Shown one piece after another: positions 60,839 through 64,000 of a DNA stretch of 64,000 nucleotides (positions are counted from its first letter, which is position 1; each line of letters begins with the position of its first letter). The position numbers and the translations under genes were made by a program. The stretch spans positions 1-64,000 of the forward strand of contig CAUJHH010000012.1 in the NCBI GenBank assembly GCA_963204725.1. Direction: 5' to 3'. The notes under the pieces were generated by a model. It ran no database searches, was not told the DNA's origin, and worked only from the letters and a program-made list of their open reading frames with translations. This DNA comes from Planctomycetota bacterium. GTDB lineage: Bacteria; Planctomycetota; Phycisphaerae; Phycisphaerales; UBA1924.

Positions 60839-61609
60839 ATGCTCACCGCCTGGATCGGAGCCCTCCTCATCGGTCTCTCCCTCGGCCTCCTCGGCTCGGG
60901 CGGCTCCATCCTCACCGTCCCCATTCTCGTCTACCTCGTCAAGCACCCCGAGAAGCAGTCCATCGCCGAGTCCCTCGCGATCGTCGGCGTCATCGCACTC
61001 TTCGGCGCGATCCGCGAGGCCCTCAAAGGCCACGTCGTCTGGCGCGCCGTCGCCTGGTTCGGCCTGCCGGGCATCGGCGGCTCACTCCTCGGGGCGTACC
61101 TGGCCCGCTTCATCCCGGGCGAGGTCCAGCTCGTCATGCTCGGCGCGATCATGCTCATCGCCGCGGCACGCATGGCGATCTCCAGCCGCTCAAAGGAAGC
61201 AACCACCGACGCGAGCCGGATCGCCCCGTGGTTCGTGCTCATCGCCATCGGCTTCGGGCTCGGGCTCGCCACCGGCCTCGTGGGGATCGGTGGCGGGTTC
61301 CTCATCGTGCCGGCCCTCGTCCTGCTCGCGGGCGTGCCAATGAAGAACGCCGTCGGCACCTCGCTCGCCCTCATCGTCGTCAACTGCGCCGTCGGCTTCG
61401 CCAAGTACCAGGTGACGCTCGCCAAGGTCGGCCAGAGCGTCGACTGGAACACCATCGTCGTCTTCGCCTTCCTCGGCATGCTCGGCTCGATCGTGGGTGC
61501 CGCGATCGGCACCAAGCTGAACCAGCGCATCCTCCGCCGGGTCTTTGCGGCGTTCCTGGTCGTCATGGCCGTCTTCATCATCTGGCGACAGCTCACCGCG
61601 ATGGCCTGA
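60839..61609 (+). CDS. TauE/SafE-family anion exporter
   Basis: A 256-residue inner membrane protein of about eight helices. The family repeat is seen twice: GLSLGLLGSGGSILTVPILV and, in the second half, GLATGLVGIGGGFLIVPALV, each with the Gly-rich loop. TauE/SafE proteins export sulfite, sulfoacetate or related anions; the MBL-rhodanese gene just upstream supports a sulfur-related job here. Confidence 0.93.
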   Translation: MLTAWIGALLIGLSLGLLGSGGSILTVPILVYLVKHPEKQSIAESLAIVGVIALFGAIREALKGHVVWRAVAWFGLPGIGGSLLGAYLARFIPGEVQLVMLGAIMLIAAARMAISSRSKEATTDASRIAPWFVLIAIGFGLGLATGLVGIGGGFLIVPALVLLAGVPMKNAVGTSLALIVVNCAVGFAKYQVTLAKVGQSVDWNTIVVFAFLGMLGSIVGAAIGTKLNQRILRRVFAAFLVVMAVFIIWRQLTAMA

Positions 61610-61633
61610 TCGGGCCGTCCATACCATCCGTCC

Positions 61634-62443
61634 ATGCCCTCACTCGGCGTCAACATCGACCACGTCGCCACCATCCGCCAGGCCCGCTATCGCCACGGAG
61701 CCGTCGGCGTGGTTGAGGGCACCGAAGAGCCCGACCCCGTTCTCGCGGCTCACGAGGCCACGCTCGGCGGCGCGGACTGTCTCACCATCCACCTCCGCGA
61801 AGACCGACGCCACGTCAACGATCGCGACCTCGAGCTGCTCTGCCGCACGGCGCGCGTGAAGGTCAATCTTGAGATGGCCGCGACGGATGAGATGGTCGCG
61901 ATCGCGCTGAGTCACCGGCGCGAGAGGGTGCACGCGGGACGCCCGCAGATGGTCACGCTCGTCCCCGAAGGCCGCCAGGAAGTCACCACCGAGGGCGGGC
62001 TCGACGTCGCCGGACAAGCGGCTCGCATGAAGGCGGTGGTCGCAAAGCTCAAGGACGCGGGTATCGTCGTCTCCGCCTTCATCGATGCCGATCTCGCGCA
62101 GGTCGATGCCTCGGCCGATGCGGGCTTCGACTGCTGCGAACTCCACACCGGCCCCTACGCGACGGCCTTTGCCGCCAGTGGTGGCGACTTCCGCGCGGGC
62201 GCCGGGGCCGCGGCGCTCGCGGCATCGCTGGAGCGCGTGCACGATGCGGGCGAGCACATCATGTCGCGCGCCATACGGTTCAACGCGGGCCACGCCCTCA
62301 ACTACGCCAACGTCCGCCCCATCGCCGAACTCGTGGGCATCGAGGAACTGCACATCGGCCACGCGATCGTGAGCCGCGCGGTCTTCTGCGGCATGCGCCA
62401 GGCCGTGGCGGAGATGAAACGTTTGATCAGCGCGAGTGTTTGA
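61634..62443 (+). CDS. pdxJ: Pyridoxine 5'-phosphate synthase
   Basis: A 269-residue enzyme joining 1-deoxyxylulose 5-phosphate and 3-amino-2-oxopropyl phosphate to make pyridoxine 5'-phosphate. Conserved motifs: LGVNIDHVATIRQAR at the start, LTIHLREDRRHVNDRDL, MVTLVPEGRQEVTTEGGLD, and ELHIGHAIVSRAVFCGM at the end. It lies 24 bases after the TauE/SafE stop, so may share its transcript. Confidence 0.96.
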   Translation: MPSLGVNIDHVATIRQARYRHGAVGVVEGTEEPDPVLAAHEATLGGADCLTIHLREDRRHVNDRDLELLCRTARVKVNLEMAATDEMVAIALSHRRERVHAGRPQMVTLVPEGRQEVTTEGGLDVAGQAARMKAVVAKLKDAGIVVSAFIDADLAQVDASADAGFDCCELHTGPYATAFAASGGDFRAGAGAAALAASLERVHDAGEHIMSRAIRFNAGHALNYANVRPIAELVGIEELHIGHAIVSRAVFCGMRQAVAEMKRLISASV

Positions 62444-62482
62444 GAGCATGGAACACCTCTCTCTGTTGATAGGACGCAAAGG

Positions 62483-63001
62483 GTGCCGGACCACGAATCA
62501 CAAGACGCCTCCTATCGCGGCGCGATGGTCGCGGATATCGAACGGGTCTTTGCCGATGTGACGCGCGGTCGTCTGGGGTACTCATGGAGCGAGTGCGAGG
62601 CGTTGGATCGCTATGACACCGCTGAGGACTGCGAGCGGGCGCGTCTGGCCGACAAGGACACGGACTGGCGCGAGCTTGTCGATGACGCGAGATGGGAGCC
62701 GTTTCCAGGTTGCGGCGGCTTCAGCTTCATCAATCACGAGGGGTTCCGATACTACCTGCCTCCAGCGATGATCCGGTGCGTCAACGGCAACGTGAGTGAC
62801 TGGTGCCCGGAAGACCTGCTCCGCGTGATTGAACGTTTCACCGACGAAGCCCTCGGGTTCTGGACGCAGGAGCAGCTTGCTTGTATTGCTCGATTCATCC
62901 GGTTCATGTCGATGCACGACGAAGATGACGAGAGCCGAGGCGCATGGGCAAGCGCACTTGTGACGCGATGGAGTCGGTTCCTTTCGCAGACAGCATCATG
63001 A
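62483..63001 (+). CDS. DUF6714-like protein of unknown function
   Basis: A 172-residue cytoplasmic protein from GTG 62483. The central block GGFSFINHEGFRYYLPPAMI, followed by a Trp- and Glu-rich helical half, resembles the DUF6714 family by memory only. Acidic Asp/Glu-rich composition is typical of immunity-type or inhibitor proteins. It overlaps the next gene by four bases (ATGA). Confidence 0.65.
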   Translation: MPDHESQDASYRGAMVADIERVFADVTRGRLGYSWSECEALDRYDTAEDCERARLADKDTDWRELVDDARWEPFPGCGGFSFINHEGFRYYLPPAMIRCVNGNVSDWCPEDLLRVIERFTDEALGFWTQEQLACIARFIRFMSMHDEDDESRGAWASALVTRWSRFLSQTAS

Positions 63002-63327
63002 ACATCATCGGCGCGGAGCATCTTGAAGCGATGGCGAGTGGAAGCACCCACCAGATCAAGATGGCTTTCAACGACCGCGGCGCCATCATTTTCTCGATTG
63101 CGCATCAGCATCGTGAGATGAAGGCAGATGGCATCTCGTACGAGGACGACTACAAAGGCAACGCACTCGCGGCGATGCTTCGTCGCGAACAGATCGAGAT
63201 CCGCTTCCATCAGGGGTTTAAGGATGCCGACGTTGCCCGTATCGTCGAATCGCTGCTCGCGCTTCCCGAGTTCGTATCGATGCAGACCGCGCGCGTGATG
63301 TATCAGGGTCGCACACTGCAAGTCTGA
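62998..63327 (+). CDS. Small protein of unknown function, coupled to the DUF6714-like gene
   Basis: About 109 residues from ATG 62998, whose ATGA overlaps the previous stop; a longer in-frame start at 62944 would overlap it by 58 bases. The sequence (HQIKMAFNDRGAIIFSIAHQ ... FHQGFKDADVARIVESLLAL) suggests a compact alpha/beta fold. No family is recognised. The tight coupling implies joint function with its neighbour. Confidence 0.62.
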   Translation: MNIIGAEHLEAMASGSTHQIKMAFNDRGAIIFSIAHQHREMKADGISYEDDYKGNALAAMLRREQIEIRFHQGFKDADVARIVESLLALPEFVSMQTARVMYQGRTLQV

Positions 63328-63372
63328 GCGGGATCGCTCCTTTCTGCAGCCCGCAAGGGCGCACGACCGTTG

Positions 63373-63415
63373 CCGGGGGCGCAGCGCAGTCCCGAAGGGA
63401 CAAGCCAGCCCCCGG
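63373..63415. repeat. Nested GC-rich hairpin
   Basis: CCGGGGGC (63373-63380) pairs with GCCCCCGG (63408-63415). Inside, GTCCC-GAA-GGGAC (63389-63401) forms a second stem. A two-tier fold like this may be a dispersed intergenic repeat. Confidence 0.7.
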
Positions 63416-63568
63416 TAGGCCCGCCGCGCAGCGGCATCATCAGTTGGAGCGGGGCGGACGCCCCCGGCTCTCCTCTCCCGCGCGGCGGTTCACCCGCCCC
63501 GCGCTCTCCACATCCTCCCACCCGCGATCGCACCCCTCCCCACCCCGCCAGCAAAAATCTGCACCTCC

Positions 63569-63590
63569 CACTGACATACGTCTGTCAGTG
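63569..63590 (+). promoter_or_regulatory. Palindromic operator candidate upstream of the right-edge gene
   Basis: CACTGACA-TACGTC-TGTCAGTG, a perfect eight-base inverted repeat with a six-base centre, 61 bases before the ATG at 63652. The spacing and symmetry fit a dimeric repressor site. Confidence 0.45.
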
Positions 63591-63651
63591 AGAGGCCGCT
63601 TTCGACCCGGGACCCCCTTGCATCGCGTCGTTCGCCGCGTATCTTCGGGGC

Positions 63652-64000
63652 ATGGTCGCAGACACCGCGACAACTCAAGTCCTCGATCGAGCCGGCACCC
63701 ACCCCGGCGGCGACTTTGCCTCCATCCCCACACGCCTCCACGACAGCATCCTCTCCGACCTCTGCGATCCAGACGCATCGATCGCTTCCGTCGCCCGCGG
63801 CCACGGCATCACCGTCGCCCAGCTCGCCCTCTGGCTCACCGAGCCCAAGACCCGCGAGAAGATGCTCCGCATCGAGAAGGCCGGCTACGCCCACACGCGC
63901 ATGGCCGCATCCATCACCCTCTCCTCAACCGTTCACGTCCTCTGTACCATCCTCGACGACTATCGAGAGGCCCGCGTCCGCGCAAAGCAAGTCGCATCGC
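63652..64000 (+). CDS. Possible DNA-binding protein, truncated by the window edge
   Basis: At least 116 residues from ATG 63652 with no stop before the edge. After a variable start comes ASVARGHGITVAQLALWLTE, a helix-turn-helix-like stretch (about residues 45-64), then a charged helix KTREKMLRIEKAGYAHTRM and an Arg/Ala-rich segment. Family unknown; with the palindrome upstream it could regulate itself. Confidence 0.6.
   Translation, partial: MVADTATTQVLDRAGTHPGGDFASIPTRLHDSILSDLCDPDASIASVARGHGITVAQLALWLTEPKTREKMLRIEKAGYAHTRMAASITLSSTVHVLCTILDDYREARVRAKQVAS

Larger units (their letters stand above)
63328..63651. other. Structured intergenic region before the right-edge gene
   Basis: No gene supported. 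It holds a nested GC-rich fold at 63373-63415 and a palindrome at 63569-63590 (both listed separately), with a Pro/Gly-rich codable stretch between that looks like non-coding GC-rich repeat rather than protein. Confidence 0.55.

Overview
The window is high-GC bacterial chromosome that looks like a member of the Planctomycetota, most likely class Phycisphaerae. The clues are a PEP-CTERM exported protein ending in a VPAPSALA-type sorting signal (1956-2684), two prepilin-type exported proteins of the planctomycete pseudopilin style, a secreted metalloprotease ending in two aspartate-rich LDFLDF repeats, and two membrane proteins with the CGYDLxG / CxECGxGW zinc ribbon that is very common in this phylum. 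There is no plasmid or phage backbone. Most of the window is housekeeping, with a few accessory patches. The species assignment is inference.

0-14 kb: the window opens inside the 5' end of an IS5-like transposase whose edge sits directly against the stop codon of a lipoprotein hydrolase. tmRNA (ssrA), a PEP-CTERM protein, a PlsC-type acyltransferase, RarA (with an odd insert), 5-formyl-THF cyclo-ligase, a LysM-L,D-transpeptidase and GyrB follow. A PilZ-receiver protein and a hybrid sensor kinase close this part as a likely signalling pair. 14-29 kb: tRNA-His, ATP-dependent PEP carboxykinase, a flavin-dependent halogenase-like enzyme, a DCC thiol protein, an exported quinone reductase-like protein, 6-phosphogluconate dehydrogenase with a coupled acetyltransferase, a TolC-family protein, a divergent GH35 protein, an HD phosphohydrolase, a PDZ protein and YicC.

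29-39 kb: secG, tpiA and a secreted metalloprotease lead into the most unusual area (33.6-38.5 kb). Here a DUF2071 protein, a pseudopilin, a short Cys-rich exported peptide and a 200-250 residue exported protein occur on the minus strand. The same four kinds of element occur again on the plus strand, with the second DUF2071 copy reduced to a fragment. In both sets the Cys-rich gene is followed by a strong hairpin and then by the exported protein. This is my best candidate for an undescribed system.

39-64 kb: an array of hairpins and direct repeats abuts glmS. Next come a YoaK-STAS fusion, an ECF sigma/anti-sigma pair, a trehalose operon (otsA, then an otsB-GH15 fusion) and carB, which carries an approximately 150-residue insert of different base composition. 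The rest is two tandem zinc-ribbon membrane proteins, threonine synthase, a Gfo/Idh/MocA oxidoreductase, an MBL-rhodanese plus TauE/SafE pair suggestive of sulfur handling, pdxJ, two coupled small genes, and a truncated helix-turn-helix-like gene at the right edge. Gene density is high. Several starts are GTG or TTG backed by clear Shine-Dalgarno sequences, and ATGA or TGATG overlaps indicate translational coupling at gnd/GNAT, sigma/anti-sigma, otsA/otsB-GH15, the pseudopilin pair and the two small genes near 63 kb.
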